Source: Exiguobacterium sp. FSL W8-0210 (GTDB lineage: Bacteria > Bacillota > Bacilli > Exiguobacteriales > Exiguobacteriaceae). Taken from it: DNA of 64,000 nucleotides. The position numbers and the translations under genes are program-made. The notes under the pieces were generated by a model. The model made no database searches. It worked only from the letters and a program-made list of their open reading frames with translations, and was not told where the DNA came from. Location: contig NZ_JBBOUK010000001.1 of the NCBI RefSeq assembly GCF_038006045.1, forward strand, positions 1,095,001-1,159,000, in the 5' to 3' direction. Below, piece after piece: positions 1 to 10,283 of the stretch (within the stretch, counting starts at the first letter, position 1; every line of letters starts with the position of its first letter).

Positions 1-1185
1 GATCGTTTGAATATCAAAGGCTATCAACCGACGGGACAGGTTAAGAAACTCGCCGACCGGTATATCCGTCAAGCCGATATCGAGATCAAACTCCACGGTC
101 CGAAAGTGATCGGTCTCCAAAACGGAGAAAAGATCGACTGGTCGAATTATCATGATGTGTCATGGAAATTATACGGAACGAAAGCCAACCAGCTACAGTT
201 GATTGCGTATGTACCGAATCCGACAGGTTGGATCATTACGGGTATCGTGTTATTAATCGGTGTCGGATTATTGCTCTACTGGGTCTTTCACCGTGTCCGC
301 CGTTTGCGCCGGCAACAGTTGAAGACGATTAGTATCTCGCTCCTCGTCTGTTTGATCGTTGGGGGAGGCGCGTGGTGGGTGTTCGCGGAGGATACGTCGA
401 GTGCGCCGCCACCAACGCGTCAGATCGTCACACAAGGAAAGAGTGAAATCGTACCGACGTTCCTCGTCCACGGGCTATTCGGGACGGAGCGGACGTTCGT
501 GCCGATGATTCAAAACTTCACGAATAAAAAAGTCGCCGATGATGGTGGTCGATGTGACGTGACTCGTTCCGGAAAAGCGACTTGTAGCGTCACACCCTCG
601 CCGACCGGCTACCCGCTTGTCCGAATCGTCTTTGCAGACGACGAGGCGAGCCTTGCCGATCAACAAAAGTGGTTGAATGCAGCGATTGCTGCGTATGATG
701 CGAAACAAAAAGTGACCTTTTCCGATATCCAGCTCGTCGGTCACAGCATGGGTGGTGTGGATGTCGTCGCCTATACGGTCCAAGAAGAGATGCCGTATCA
801 CGTCCGAAAAGTCGTGACGCTCGACTCACCGATCGCCGGTTCCGATTACGCAAAACTCGGGTTGACGCTCGCACCGCTTGGCACGAATACGAACAGTCCC
901 GCCATTCGTGATCTCGCGAAGGGCTCACCAGCGATGAACAATTTAACTAAGCGGCTCGAGACATGGCCACGCGATGTACTCGTCTATTCGTTTGGTGCCA
1001 AAGGAGGCGATTTCAATATGATTTCGTTAAAGAGTTCCTTTGCACTCGAGAACTACACGGATAATATCCAGACAAAATCGTATAAATATGATCACTTCAC
1101 GATTCATCGCCGGGAGCCGGTCTTCCGCGAAATCCGCAATTTCCTATTTAAAGAAAATCGGGTCACGGAGGAGGAATCATCATGA
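1..1185 (+). CDS. Membrane-anchored alpha/beta hydrolase, DUF915-like (5' partial)
   Basis: The frame is already open at base 1, so the gene probably starts upstream of the window. The visible part has two membrane segments (about residues 72-95 and 105-127) and then an extracytoplasmic alpha/beta-hydrolase domain. An HGLFG oxyanion-hole-type motif, a nucleophile elbow GHSMGG and a C-terminal YDHFTIH supply the Ser and a likely catalytic His. This matches DUF915-type lipase or esterase-like proteins of Firmicutes; the substrate is unknown. The stop overlaps the next start (ATGA), which suggests translational coupling with the oxidoreductase downstream. The N-terminal 70 residues before the first membrane segment are not recognised. 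Confidence 0.75.
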   Translation, partial: DRLNIKGYQPTGQVKKLADRYIRQADIEIKLHGPKVIGLQNGEKIDWSNYHDVSWKLYGTKANQLQLIAYVPNPTGWIITGIVLLIGVGLLLYWVFHRVRRLRRQQLKTISISLLVCLIVGGGAWWVFAEDTSSAPPPTRQIVTQGKSEIVPTFLVHGLFGTERTFVPMIQNFTNKKVADDGGRCDVTRSGKATCSVTPSPTGYPLVRIVFADDEASLADQQKWLNAAIAAYDAKQKVTFSDIQLVGHSMGGVDVVAYTVQEEMPYHVRKVVTLDSPIAGSDYAKLGLTLAPLGTNTNSPAIRDLAKGSPAMNNLTKRLETWPRDVLVYSFGAKGGDFNMISLKSSFALENYTDNIQTKSYKYDHFTIHRREPVFREIRNFLFKENRVTEEESS

Positions 1186-2636
1186 AACACGTCGTCATCG
1201 TCGGCGGAGGAATTGCAGGTTTAACGGCTGCGGCTCTGATCGCACAAGAAGGACATACTGTTACCGTCCTTGAAGGAAGCCGTGAATGGGGGGGATCAGC
1301 CGGGAAGTTCACGCGCCGGGACCTGACGTATCCAGTAGGGGCGACACTCGGAATGGGGTTTGAGCCCGGTGGTATTCACGATCGTGTTCTTAATCATCTT
1401 GGAGTGACGTATCAGGTCGAGTCGCTCGACGTCGTCATGACGATTCGCATCGCAGGACGGACGATTCATTATTATCAGGATCGTGCTGCGTTTCTAACCG
1501 AATTGACATCACATTTTCCAGAGCAGGCATCGTCGATTCAGGCTTTCTTTGCAGAAATCGAGCAGATTTACGAGGTGATTCGTCCGCTAATGGCAGAACT
1601 TCCAGCATTACCACTTCAAGATCCAGCAGACGTCCGGCGGTTAGTCCGACATGCGAAAAGTGTCGTCCTTTTACCGTATTTTCCGCTGACGATTGGTCAT
1701 CTGTTACGAAAACATGAACTAGCGGATACGTTGTTCGCACAAGTGATCGACGGGATCTTGCTCGACAGCATGCAGACTGGGCAGGAGGCCTCAGCTTTAC
1801 TAGGAGCCGTCGCCTTATCGATTTATCATGAAGGTGCCTATTATGTTCCGGGCGGCTTGTACCGACTGGCTGAGCAATTGAAAGAGACAGCAGAGGCGAG
1901 CGGGGCAACCTGTCTCCTTGGACGGAAAGTCACGTCGATCCGAAAGACATCAGATGGATTTTTGATCGAGGATCGCCGAGGACGCTTGATGATTGCTGAT
2001 ACTGTCATCTGTGCGGTTCCGCTTGAAGGCATCCGAGAAGTCGTCAGCATGGATATGCGACGAACATTACGACGAACGTACCGACGACAGGAAAAATTAC
2101 AGCAATGGGCGACCTTTACGTATTATGCGGCGATTCCAGAGGCGCTCATTTTGTCTGACGAAGCATTCCGGCAAGTTCATGATACGTCCTTAACTTCAGG
2201 TCATGCCTTCATCTCGCTGTCCCGTCCGGATGATCGATTACGTGCACCAGTTGGTCAGCGGACGCTGACGATGTCATGCCATGTTCCGATTGGTACGTTT
2301 GATAAGACGAACCGCAAACGTTACGACGGACAAGTCGAGACGATGTCGGCGATCTTCGAAGCCATTCTCGAACAGCAGTTTCCGGGTTTTAGTCAACAGG
2401 CAATCGAACGCCATCCGGGTGGACCAGGTGCATGGGTCCGCTATACGTTCCGCCCGGATGGTGGAGTCGGTGGATATCCGCAACGTCCGAGTACGAGTCT
2501 CCTATTCGCGGCACCGTTTCGAACAGGTGTCGATCATTTCTTTGCAATCGGCGATACCATCTTTCCGGGTGCTGGAACGATCGGTGCGACGACGTCTGCG
2601 ATCCATGCTGCCCGACAGTTTGGAGTCAGATTGTGA
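1182..2636 (+). CDS. CrtI/phytoene desaturase-like FAD oxidoreductase
   Basis: A 484-residue protein opening with a dinucleotide-binding motif (VIVGGGIAGLTAA, residues 4-16) followed by the E and GG of an FAD Rossmann fold. Near the C-terminus FAIGDTIFPGAGTIGA is the second FAD-binding motif of the phytoene desaturase family. It could desaturate or isomerise a carotenoid, or act on another lipid. No crtM, crtN or other carotenoid gene is adjacent, so a pigment role is inference. It is coupled to the upstream hydrolase by a 4-base overlap, and AGGAGGA precedes the start. Confidence 0.8.
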   Translation: MKHVVIVGGGIAGLTAAALIAQEGHTVTVLEGSREWGGSAGKFTRRDLTYPVGATLGMGFEPGGIHDRVLNHLGVTYQVESLDVVMTIRIAGRTIHYYQDRAAFLTELTSHFPEQASSIQAFFAEIEQIYEVIRPLMAELPALPLQDPADVRRLVRHAKSVVLLPYFPLTIGHLLRKHELADTLFAQVIDGILLDSMQTGQEASALLGAVALSIYHEGAYYVPGGLYRLAEQLKETAEASGATCLLGRKVTSIRKTSDGFLIEDRRGRLMIADTVICAVPLEGIREVVSMDMRRTLRRTYRRQEKLQQWATFTYYAAIPEALILSDEAFRQVHDTSLTSGHAFISLSRPDDRLRAPVGQRTLTMSCHVPIGTFDKTNRKRYDGQVETMSAIFEAILEQQFPGFSQQAIERHPGGPGAWVRYTFRPDGGVGGYPQRPSTSLLFAAPFRTGVDHFFAIGDTIFPGAGTIGATTSAIHAARQFGVRL

Positions 2637-2659
2637 GAAATCGTCGTAAACTGATGAAA

Positions 2660-2685
2660 GAAGCGACGCATCTGTCGCTTTTTTC
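2660..2685 (+). terminator. Rho-independent terminator after the CrtI-like gene
   Basis: Stem AAGCGAC / GTCGCTT with a 6-base loop, running into six T. Confidence 0.75.
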
Positions 2686-2760
2686 ACATTTGAGGATTAT
2701 GATGAGGAAGAGTCGGGAACATGATATCCATGAACAAAAAGAGAGAAGGAGTGAAGAACC

Positions 2761-3048
2761 ATGGAGACATTCGAACAAAAATGTCAGTCGTTCATTCAGG
2801 AACGACGACCTGAAGTCGGTCCGATTCAATTCGAGTCGGCGCGTACGTTTCTCAATGCACGCGGTTTAAGTGTCTACGAACGGATTTATCAAGGGAAAGA
2901 AGAAGTCCGATTAGCGTTCGTCGAGCAGACGAATGGTCAACAACTCGTTTCATTAATGGAAAATACATTCGGCAACGGACTGGTCTATTTTGTCTCAACG
3001 GCAACCGCGACATGGGATGGCGACCGTTTTGGTGAATACACGTTTTAA
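2761..3048 (+). CDS. Hypothetical 95-residue protein
   Basis: A small soluble protein with no signal peptide or membrane segment, and no family I recognise. AAGGAG sits well placed before the ATG, and hairpins flank the gene on both sides, so it is probably monocistronic. The sequence is acidic with a Gln/Glu-rich N-terminus and an aromatic C-terminus ending in GEYTF. Base composition matches its neighbours, so nothing suggests recent transfer. The coding call rests on start-site quality and transcription-unit punctuation rather than on homology. Confidence 0.65.
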   Translation: METFEQKCQSFIQERRPEVGPIQFESARTFLNARGLSVYERIYQGKEEVRLAFVEQTNGQQLVSLMENTFGNGLVYFVSTATATWDGDRFGEYTF

Positions 3049-3057
3049 GTACATAGG

Positions 3058-3086
3058 GAGTCCCAGTCGATGACTGGGGCTCTTTC
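3058..3086 (+). terminator. Hairpin terminator (weak T tract)
   Basis: Eleven-pair stem GAGTCCCAGTC / GACTGGGGCTC (one G-T pair) with a 3-base loop, followed only by TTTCG. Termination is therefore less certain than hairpin strength suggests. Confidence 0.5.
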
Positions 3087-3153
3087 GTGTCGAAACCTAA
3101 TCCTTGTCCCGTTCGTAAGGTAGATAAGTGACTCAGTTGAAGGAGGAAACGAT

Positions 3154-4422
3154 GTGTCATCATTTGAACAACCTAAAACATCGACACGGCGGCTTGCAAC
3201 CGTTTCGTTGATTTTCATGGCGGTCGGATTCGTCGTCTCATTGCCATTTAAAGAAAATGCGTGGGTCTTTTGGCTCCAGAGTGGTTTTGAAGCCGGACTC
3301 GTCGGTGGGATTGCCGACTGGTTCGCGATCACGGCGCTGTTTCGTCACCCGCTTGGATTAAAGATTCCCCATACGAACCTATTGCCGAAAAATCGGGAAC
3401 GGGTCATCGAATCGATTGTTCATATGCTCGAGACGGATTTACTGAACAAAGAAAGTATCGTTGCGAAGCTGCAACATATGACGCTTGCAGATCGTGTCAT
3501 CAAAATTTTACGTTCGATTCTGGTCTTACCTGCCTTTCGAGCAACCGTCACCGAGCTGTTGAAGGGTTTGATTCGGAAACTACCGAAAGAGGCAATTCTT
3601 GAGTTTGCGAATACACGGGTGACGGAGACGATCAAAGCGTATCCGTCCAAACGGCTGGCGGTCCGGGCGATGGAGTTGAATGAGGAACGTCGACTCGACG
3701 AGTGGCTGATGGATCAGTTACTCGATTACGGCCAACGTCTTCTCGAAGATCCGATCATTCGCGATCAGATCGGCCGCCTTGCTTATACGGCAATGATTGA
3801 CCAAGAAAAGAATACGTTTTTGCGGGTGACGGCGCGAACCGTCCAAAAAGTCTATTCGGAAGAAAAACTCAGTCTGGTCATTCAAGGCGTCTTGTTGACG
3901 GTCATTCAAGATATGCGACACGTCCATCATCCAAATCGACTCGCGATTCTCGATCATCTGCGTCGTAACCTGGCACAGTTGTCGATTGATGAAGAGCGTC
4001 TCGCGAAAATCGATGCTTGGAAGGCAAGTGAGGTCGACCGGTTTGACTTCGTTCCGGTCATTGAACGTGCCTATGACGCTGGTCTGATCGAGCTCGAACG
4101 CTATTTGACGTCAGACGCTTTCTGGACGGAACGGGCGATGCCGATGCTTTCGCGCGCTTTAGACGACTGGGAACAGCATCCGACGTTCAAGGATAGCAGT
4201 GATCAGTGGATGAAGGAGCAACTCGTGCGTTTCGTCGAACAAAATCACCAAAAAATCGGCGGACTCGTGCGCGAGAACTTAAATCGGTTCGATACCGAGA
4301 CACTGATTCATATGATCGAGGATAAGGTCGGCAGTGACTTGCAGTGGATTCGGGTCAACGGGGCATTGTGTGGATTCATCATCGGTTTGATTCTCGGTGC
4401 GATCAAGGTGTTCGTCGGATGA
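3154..4422 (+). CDS. DUF445 family membrane protein
   Basis: A 422-residue DUF445 protein with one hydrophobic segment near the N-terminus (about 12-35), the glycine-rich GGIADWFAITALF stretch typical of the family, a long helical middle region, and a C-terminal membrane segment (GALCGFIIGLILGAI). No biochemical function is established for the family. I chose GTG at 3154 because GAAGGAGG lies just upstream; the ATG at 3151 is out of frame. The stop overlaps the start of the DNA glycosylase gene by four bases, so the two are likely co-transcribed. Confidence 0.85.
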   Translation: MSSFEQPKTSTRRLATVSLIFMAVGFVVSLPFKENAWVFWLQSGFEAGLVGGIADWFAITALFRHPLGLKIPHTNLLPKNRERVIESIVHMLETDLLNKESIVAKLQHMTLADRVIKILRSILVLPAFRATVTELLKGLIRKLPKEAILEFANTRVTETIKAYPSKRLAVRAMELNEERRLDEWLMDQLLDYGQRLLEDPIIRDQIGRLAYTAMIDQEKNTFLRVTARTVQKVYSEEKLSLVIQGVLLTVIQDMRHVHHPNRLAILDHLRRNLAQLSIDEERLAKIDAWKASEVDRFDFVPVIERAYDAGLIELERYLTSDAFWTERAMPMLSRALDDWEQHPTFKDSSDQWMKEQLVRFVEQNHQKIGGLVRENLNRFDTETLIHMIEDKVGSDLQWIRVNGALCGFIIGLILGAIKVFVG

Positions 4423-5246
4423 GCCGGTGGACATATGATCTGACGTTGTCGGAAGCATTGGATTTTAAAGGAATCGTATCTCGTTTGACGGAAGACCCGT
4501 TACAAATCGAACAGGATGGGCGACTCGTCGTTCCGGTCTTCATCAACGATCAGGCATATATCACGATGATGGAAGCCATCGACGGTTATACGTTACGGAT
4601 TGACGGTTCAGGACCGCAAGCAGCGGTGCTGACGCAACTCAATCGGCGCTTTCGACTCAGTGAGCCGAATCCTGCGCAGCATCTCAAGACGACGTCGTTA
4701 CATGCGATCGTCGAACAGTTCGGCGACGAACGGCTCGTTCTTGATCATTCACCGTTCACGGCCTTGATTCGTTCGATCATCCATCAACAAATCAATCTGT
4801 CGTTTGCGCATACGTTGACGGAACGTGTCTTTCGGACATTCGGAACGGTCAAGGATGGAATCATCCTACCGCCGACACCGCGCCAACTAGCGGCAGCGCG
4901 TCGCGAGGACTTGCTCGCTCTGCAACTATCAGGACGTAAAGTCGATTATCTACTCGGGGTAGCAACAGCAGCGATTGATTATGATGCATTGACGTCAGCC
5001 GACGACGCAGAAATCGCTGAGACGTTGATTGCACTGAAAGGCGTTGGACCATGGACGGTCCAAAACGTCCTGATGTTCGGGTACGGTCGTCCGGATTTGT
5101 TTCCGGCATCGGACATCGGGATTTTACGGGCTTTCGAACGGTTGCTCGGTTACCGACCGACGGTGGAAGAAGCGACGCGACTGGCGGAGGAATTTGCCCC
5201 TGTCCGCAGTCACGCCGCCTATCTATTATGGCGTTCGATTGAATAA
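4419..5246 (+). CDS. alkA: DNA-3-methyladenine glycosylase II, AlkA-like
   Basis: Base-excision repair enzyme of the HhH-GPD superfamily that removes alkylated purines. The helix-hairpin-helix (ALKGVGPWTVQNVL, about residues 204-217) is followed by FPASD, whose Asp (about residue 232) is the expected catalytic residue. The start at 4419 overlaps the DUF445 stop; a longer in-frame extension exists upstream but lacks a ribosome binding site and overlaps the neighbour heavily. Length of 275 residues is normal. No alkylation-response regulator (Ada) is adjacent. A second alkylation-related protein (ATL) is encoded near 30.8 kb. Confidence 0.88.
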   Translation: MSRWTYDLTLSEALDFKGIVSRLTEDPLQIEQDGRLVVPVFINDQAYITMMEAIDGYTLRIDGSGPQAAVLTQLNRRFRLSEPNPAQHLKTTSLHAIVEQFGDERLVLDHSPFTALIRSIIHQQINLSFAHTLTERVFRTFGTVKDGIILPPTPRQLAAARREDLLALQLSGRKVDYLLGVATAAIDYDALTSADDAEIAETLIALKGVGPWTVQNVLMFGYGRPDLFPASDIGILRAFERLLGYRPTVEEATRLAEEFAPVRSHAAYLLWRSIE

Positions 5247-5256
5247 GGAACTATTC

Positions 5257-5285
5257 TTGTCACTCTATCGTCAGAACGGTATAAT
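5257..5285 (+). promoter_or_regulatory. Sigma-A promoter of ricA
   Basis: TTGTCA, a 17-base spacer and TATAAT, located just after the glycosylase gene and about 75 bases before ricA. Confidence 0.75.
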
Positions 5286-5358
5286 GAATGCGATAGAACG
5301 AGGAATCGTTCAGAAATGCTAAGGGAAGCGACGTGTTCGCTAACGATAGAGGGGACGA

Positions 5359-5796
5359 ATGTGGATGTATACAGATGAACAAATCATCGAAAAAGCCAAT
5401 GAAATCGCCAAAATGATTTCAGAGACACCGGAAGTAGAACGATTCAAAGCGGCAGAAGCCAACATCAATGGGAATGAAAAAGTCCAAAAGATGATGAAAC
5501 AAATCAAGTTCCTTCAAAAAGAGGCAGTCAACTGCCAGCATTACGGCAAAACAGAAGCACTCGCACGTGTCGAAGCGAAGCTCGATAAATTGTTCGCTGA
5601 GCTCGATGAGATGCCTGTCGTCCAACAGTTCCAAGAAACGCAAGAAGAAGTCAACGGACTTCTCCAATACATCACGGTGACGATCTCGAACGGGATTACG
5701 GATCAAATCATCGAAGCGACGGACGGAGATGTTCTTGCAGGTAAGACAGGTAGCGGCATGGAAGCAGAAAACAAAAGCGGCGGTTGCGGCTACTAA
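5359..5796 (+). CDS. ricA: RicA (YmcA), YlbF/YmcA family
   Basis: A small alpha-helical protein closely resembling B. subtilis RicA across its length (AKMISETPEVERFKAAE; KLDKLFAELDEMPVVQQF). RicA works with RicF and RicT. The complex carries Fe-S clusters and promotes RNase Y-dependent mRNA maturation, biofilm formation and competence in B. subtilis. The C-terminal Cys in SGGCGY fits cluster binding. The start may be 5359 or the ATG at 5365. In B. subtilis ricA also lies upstream of mutS, but the intervening spore-coat gene cotE is absent here. It has its own promoter and terminator. Confidence 0.9.
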   Translation: MWMYTDEQIIEKANEIAKMISETPEVERFKAAEANINGNEKVQKMMKQIKFLQKEAVNCQHYGKTEALARVEAKLDKLFAELDEMPVVQQFQETQEEVNGLLQYITVTISNGITDQIIEATDGDVLAGKTGSGMEAENKSGGCGY

Positions 5797-5810
5797 TCAC
5801 GAAATGAACG

Positions 5811-5840
5811 AAAAGCCGACGGACATCCGTCGGCTTTTTC
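5811..5840 (+). terminator. Terminator between ricA and mutS
   Basis: Stem AAAGCCGACGG / CCGTCGGCTTT with an ACAT loop and T run. It separates ricA from mutS transcription unless read through. Confidence 0.85.
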
Positions 5841-5858
5841 GACGAATGAGGTGGAAGA

Positions 5859-8390
5859 ATGGAAGCAGTACACAACACACCGATGATGAAACAATACTTC
5901 TCGATCAAGGCGGACTATCCGGACGCTTTCTTGTTTTATCGGCTCGGTGATTTTTATGAATTATTCTTTGAGGATGCCAAAAAGGTCGCCCATGAACTGG
6001 AGTTGACGTTGACGGTGAAAAACGGTAAAAACGCGGAGCATCCGATTCCGATGTGTGGCGTACCCCATCACGCAGCGAACGGCTACATCGAACAGTTGAT
6101 CGAGCGTGGGTATAAAGTGGCGCTTTGTGATCAAGTCGAGGATCCAAAGTTGACGAAAGGACTTGTCAAACGCGAAGTCATCCAAGTCATCACACCGGGA
6201 ACGTTGATGTCCGCTTTAACGGAAAAAGAAAATCGTTACTTAGTTGCAGTCGTTGAACAGGACGGTCGCTTTGGGATTGCCAGAGGAGATGTCTCGACGG
6301 GTGAGAGTGCCTTGACAAGCGTTGCGACACTCGATGGTGTAATCAAAGAATTAAGCATTATCTTGCCACGGGAAATCATCGTCACGACAGAGGAACATGA
6401 GACGGCACTTGCGTCCTTACGGATCCCGCTGACGCGCAGTTCACGACGCGAGACACATCCACATGGCGATCGCGCGATTGATACAGCCCAAGCGGAAGCC
6501 TTTGCGGTCCTCTATGCCTACATGCACGATACACAAAAACGAGCGTTGACACATCTGCAACCGGCCATTGTCTACGAAGCGAGCGATTTCATGCAACTCG
6601 AACCGAATACGGTCAAGAATCTTGAGCTCGTCCGCTCGGCACGGACAGGAGACAAAAAGGGTTCGTTGCTTGGTCTACTTGACGTGACAGGTACAGCGAT
6701 GGGTGGACGGATGCTGAAACGCTGGCTGGAAAAACCGTTGTTATCGGAGCGCGTCATCACGGAACGGCTCGACGCTGTCGAGGAACTGTTGCAGCACTAT
6801 TTCGAGCGTCAGCAATTAAAAGATACGTTACGGGAAGTCTATGATCTTGAGCGACTCGTCGCAAAAGTCGGTTACGGAACAGCGTCAGCGCGTGATCTCG
6901 TTCAATTGAAGTCGACGTTGCGATTGATTCCCCGTATTCAATCAGCACTTGAAGAGATGATGAGCGAACGTCTCGGTCAACTTAGTCTCGGACTCGATCC
7001 ACACGACGAATTGAGCGATCTACTCGATCGTGCGTTCGTTGAAGCCCCACCGATCTCAACGAGAGAGGGCGGCATGATCAAGTCCGGTTATTCACCAGAC
7101 CTCGACGAGTTACTTGTTGCTTCAAAAGACGGTAAGACGTGGTTAGCGACGCTTGAAGCAAATGAACGAGCAGCAACCGGCATCAAAACGTTGAAGATCG
7201 GTTACAACCGTGTCTTCGGCTATTACATCGAGGTCTCGCGTGCAAATGCCAAACTGTTACCGGAAGGACGGTATGAACGGAAGCAGACACTCGCTAATGC
7301 TGAGCGTTATATCACACCGGAATTGAAGGAAAAAGAAGCGTTGATCCTTGGTGCGGAAGAGAAGAGTGTCACGCTCGAGTACGATCTCTTCTGTGGAGTG
7401 CGCGATGAAGTCAAAGGACATATCGAAAGCTTACAACGCGTCAGTCGCCGGATTGCGGAACTCGACGTCCTCGTCGCACTGGCTGAGATTGCCGAAACAC
7501 ACGACTATGTCCGACCAATCACGACGACGGGACGAACGGTTGATATTCAGCAAGGGCGTCACCCGGTCATCGAGACTGTCTTACCGCGCGGCGAATATGT
7601 TGCGAACGGGATCACCTTAAACGAAGGACGCGAGATGCTGTTGATCACTGGACCGAACATGTCCGGTAAATCGACCTATATGCGACAGTTCGCCTTGATT
7701 GCCTTATTGCATCAAATCGGCTCGTTCGTACCAGCTGCTCAAGCGGAACTGCCGATCTTCGATCAAATCTTCACGCGGATCGGGGCGGCAGATGACCTTG
7801 TCAGTGGACAGTCGACATTCATGGTCGAGATGGTCGAGACACAAGAAGCGTTGACGCGCGCGACGGACCGGTCGTTGATCCTGCTAGATGAAATCGGTCG
7901 CGGGACCTCGACGTACGACGGGATGGCACTCGCACAAGCGATCGTTGAACACATCGCCCGGCACGTCGGGGCAAAGACGCTATTTTCGACGCATTATCAT
8001 GAATTGACAGTGCTCGAAGAATCGATTGATCGATTAGCGAACGTTCATGTCCGCGCCGTCGAACAAGAGGGACGCGTCGTCTTCTTGCATGAAGTACGCG
8101 ACGGAAAAGCCGATCAATCTTACGGAATCCATGTCGCGCGTCTAGCTGATTTACCAGATAGTCTGATTGAGCGGGCGCAAGTCCTCTTGTCCGAGTTCGA
8201 GCAGGCTGAGCCTGTTCCGGTCGCAGCACCTGTAAAAGCCCTTGTTCAGGAGGAGCCGATTGATCAACTCAGTCTGTTCTCAGAAGCGGATCCTCTGCGA
8301 GAGACGATGGCTAGTCTTGATTTAATTAATATGACGCCACTCGAGGCACTGAATACGCTATACCGTCTACAAGCTGAAGCGAGAAAGTGA
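5859..8390 (+). CDS. mutS: DNA mismatch repair protein MutS
   Basis: An 843-residue MutS1. The N-terminal mismatch-reading motif FYELF (F-x-E) is present near residue 32, followed by connector, core, clamp and ATPase domains. Walker A is GPNMSGKST (about 597-605), with [14 protein letters not shown] as the Walker B/signature and STHYHELT following. It recognises base mismatches and small loops and recruits MutL, encoded 10 bases downstream. Length and order of domains are normal. The start has AGGTGG upstream. mutS and mutL form an operon, as in other Firmicutes. Confidence 0.97.
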   Translation: MEAVHNTPMMKQYFSIKADYPDAFLFYRLGDFYELFFEDAKKVAHELELTLTVKNGKNAEHPIPMCGVPHHAANGYIEQLIERGYKVALCDQVEDPKLTKGLVKREVIQVITPGTLMSALTEKENRYLVAVVEQDGRFGIARGDVSTGESALTSVATLDGVIKELSIILPREIIVTTEEHETALASLRIPLTRSSRRETHPHGDRAIDTAQAEAFAVLYAYMHDTQKRALTHLQPAIVYEASDFMQLEPNTVKNLELVRSARTGDKKGSLLGLLDVTGTAMGGRMLKRWLEKPLLSERVITERLDAVEELLQHYFERQQLKDTLREVYDLERLVAKVGYGTASARDLVQLKSTLRLIPRIQSALEEMMSERLGQLSLGLDPHDELSDLLDRAFVEAPPISTREGGMIKSGYSPDLDELLVASKDGKTWLATLEANERAATGIKTLKIGYNRVFGYYIEVSRANAKLLPEGRYERKQTLANAERYITPELKEKEALILGAEEKSVTLEYDLFCGVRDEVKGHIESLQRVSRRIAELDVLVALAEIAETHDYVRPITTTGRTVDIQQGRHPVIETVLPRGEYVANGITLNEGREMLLITGPNMSGKSTYMRQFALIALLHQIGSFVPAAQAELPIFDQIFTRIGAADDLVSGQSTFMVEMVETQEALTRATDRSLILLDEIGRGTSTYDGMALAQAIVEHIARHVGAKTLFSTHYHELTVLEESIDRLANVHVRAVEQEGRVVFLHEVRDGKADQSYGIHVARLADLPDSLIERAQVLLSEFEQAEPVPVAAPVKALVQEEPIDQLSLFSEADPLRETMASLDLINMTPLEALNTLYRLQAEARK

Positions 8391-8400
8391 GGAGAATGCA

Positions 8401-10233
8401 GTGGGAATCATTCGTGAATTATCCGATAGTTTAGCGAACCGAATCGCGGCGGGAGAAGTCGTCGAACGACCGGCATCGGTCGTCAAGGAACTGGTTGAGA
8501 ATGCACTTGATGCCGGTGCGACCCAAATCGATGTCGAACTCGAAGAAGCCGGAATGAAACGGATGACGATCCGCGACAACGGACATGGGTTTTACCCGGA
8601 TGACGCCGAACTGGCTTTCGTTCGTCATGCGACGAGTAAGATTAAGGACGAGCATGACTTGTTCCGAATCAAGACACTTGGTTTTCGCGGAGAGGCACTT
8701 GCCTCGATCGCGTCCGTAAGTAAAGTGACGTTGAAGACGAAACGCGAGGACGCAGAAGGAATTCAAGTGACGCTTGAGTACGGGACGGTCGTAAAGCGGA
8801 CACCAGCAGCAATGAACCGGGGAACGGAATTGACGGTCGAGCATCTCTTCTTCAATACACCGGCTCGTTTGAAATACTTGAAGACTACACATACGGAGCT
8901 TGCCGCAATCACGGACGTGCTGAACCGGATGGCGTTCGCTCATCCAGACGTCAAACTTCGAGCAACCCATGAAGGGAAGACGTTGATCCAGACGAACGGA
9001 TCAGGAGACGTCCGGCAAGCATTGGCGAGTGTCTACGGTCATCAAACGATCCAAGGGACGTTGGTCGCTAAGGGAGCGAATGCCGATTATCAACTGACAT
9101 GTCATCTCGTCAAACCGGAAGTGACCCGTGCCTCGAAGAATTACATCACGTTGATTCTTAATGGACGTTCGGTCAAAAACTTCGCCCTGACGCAAGCGGT
9201 CTTGAACGGTTACCATACGCTCTTACCGATTGGACGGTATCCGATTGCGGTCATTGAGGTGACGATGGATCCACTCCTGATTGACGTCAACGTCCACCCG
9301 GCGAAACGGGAAGTTCGTCTTTCAAAAGAGATGGAGCTCTGTCAGTTGATTCAAGAGACAATCAAGATGACGCTCAGCCGAGAGACGTTGATTCCGAAGG
9401 TGACGCCACCGAAACCGAAAAAGGATCCGAGTAGTCAAGAGAAACTCGATTTTTCTTACGTCGCGGAACCGGTCGAGGAGACGTCATCGCGAGCAGTCTG
9501 GAATTATCCGATTCCGAAAAAACCGCAAGAGGACGATCGACCCTTTGTAGAGAAACCATTGCCGTTTAGTAACGAGGATGATCTATTCGAGCCCATCGCA
9601 CCGGTCAAGCAGGACGTTGTCGAACCGATGGAAGAATCTCACGCGCGTCCGCGCTTTCCACACCTCGACGTCATCGGACAACTTCATTCGTCCTATATCG
9701 TCTGTGCCGGAGAAGACGGGATGTATATGATTGATCAACATGCGGCTCAGGAACGGATCAAATACGAGACGTATAAAGTCATGTTCGGTCGACCACCAGA
9801 GCAACGGCAGCAATTGCTCTTACCATATACGTTTGAAATCTCGTCAGATGACATGAAACGAATGGAGGAAATCCTTCCGTTACTAAAAGACGTCGGCATT
9901 GAATTCGAAGCGTTCGGTCCACAAAGCTTCATCGTCCGAGAAGTTCCGACGTGGTTCCCGTCCCATCGACAGGAAGAGACGATTCAAGAATTACTCGATG
10001 AGGCATTGATGAAACGGAAAATCGATCTTGAGACGTATCGGGAAGATGCCGCCATCATGATGGCATGTAAGAAATCGATCAAGGCGAATCATCCGTTGAA
10101 CGATGAGATGATGCGTCGGTTGATTGATGATTTAGCGAAGACAGAGATGCCGTTCACGTGTCCACACGGACGTCCGGTCATCATTGAATGGACGACGTAT
10201 GAACTCGAGAAGTTATTCAAACGGGTCATGTGA
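8401..10233 (+). CDS. mutL: DNA mismatch repair endonuclease MutL
   Basis: A 610-residue MutL with an N-terminal GHKL ATPase (ELVENALDAGA; TLGFRGEALASIA) and a C-terminal dimerisation and endonuclease domain. The metal-binding signature DQHAAQERIKYE is intact, along with ACKKSIKA and CPHGRP. It is thus expected to nick DNA itself, as in MutH-less bacteria. The start is GTG, 10 bases after mutS, with GTGAGGAGA in the gap. The region between the two domains (about residues 330-420) is Pro/Glu/Lys-rich linker. A structured repeat follows downstream. Confidence 0.97.
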   Translation: MGIIRELSDSLANRIAAGEVVERPASVVKELVENALDAGATQIDVELEEAGMKRMTIRDNGHGFYPDDAELAFVRHATSKIKDEHDLFRIKTLGFRGEALASIASVSKVTLKTKREDAEGIQVTLEYGTVVKRTPAAMNRGTELTVEHLFFNTPARLKYLKTTHTELAAITDVLNRMAFAHPDVKLRATHEGKTLIQTNGSGDVRQALASVYGHQTIQGTLVAKGANADYQLTCHLVKPEVTRASKNYITLILNGRSVKNFALTQAVLNGYHTLLPIGRYPIAVIEVTMDPLLIDVNVHPAKREVRLSKEMELCQLIQETIKMTLSRETLIPKVTPPKPKKDPSSQEKLDFSYVAEPVEETSSRAVWNYPIPKKPQEDDRPFVEKPLPFSNEDDLFEPIAPVKQDVVEPMEESHARPRFPHLDVIGQLHSSYIVCAGEDGMYMIDQHAAQERIKYETYKVMFGRPPEQRQQLLLPYTFEISSDDMKRMEEILPLLKDVGIEFEAFGPQSFIVREVPTWFPSHRQEETIQELLDEALMKRKIDLETYREDAAIMMACKKSIKANHPLNDEMMRRLIDDLAKTEMPFTCPHGRPVIIEWTTYELEKLFKRVM

Positions 10234-10283
10234 TCAAGAAGAGGAGTCGATCCCATTCAGGTGTCGTCTCAGATTATAGAAAA

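Noticed and set aside
8431-8970. Long minus-strand open frame opposite mutL (179 codons)
   Set aside because: Antisense to highly conserved MutL motifs; composition is that of a reverse-frame shadow.
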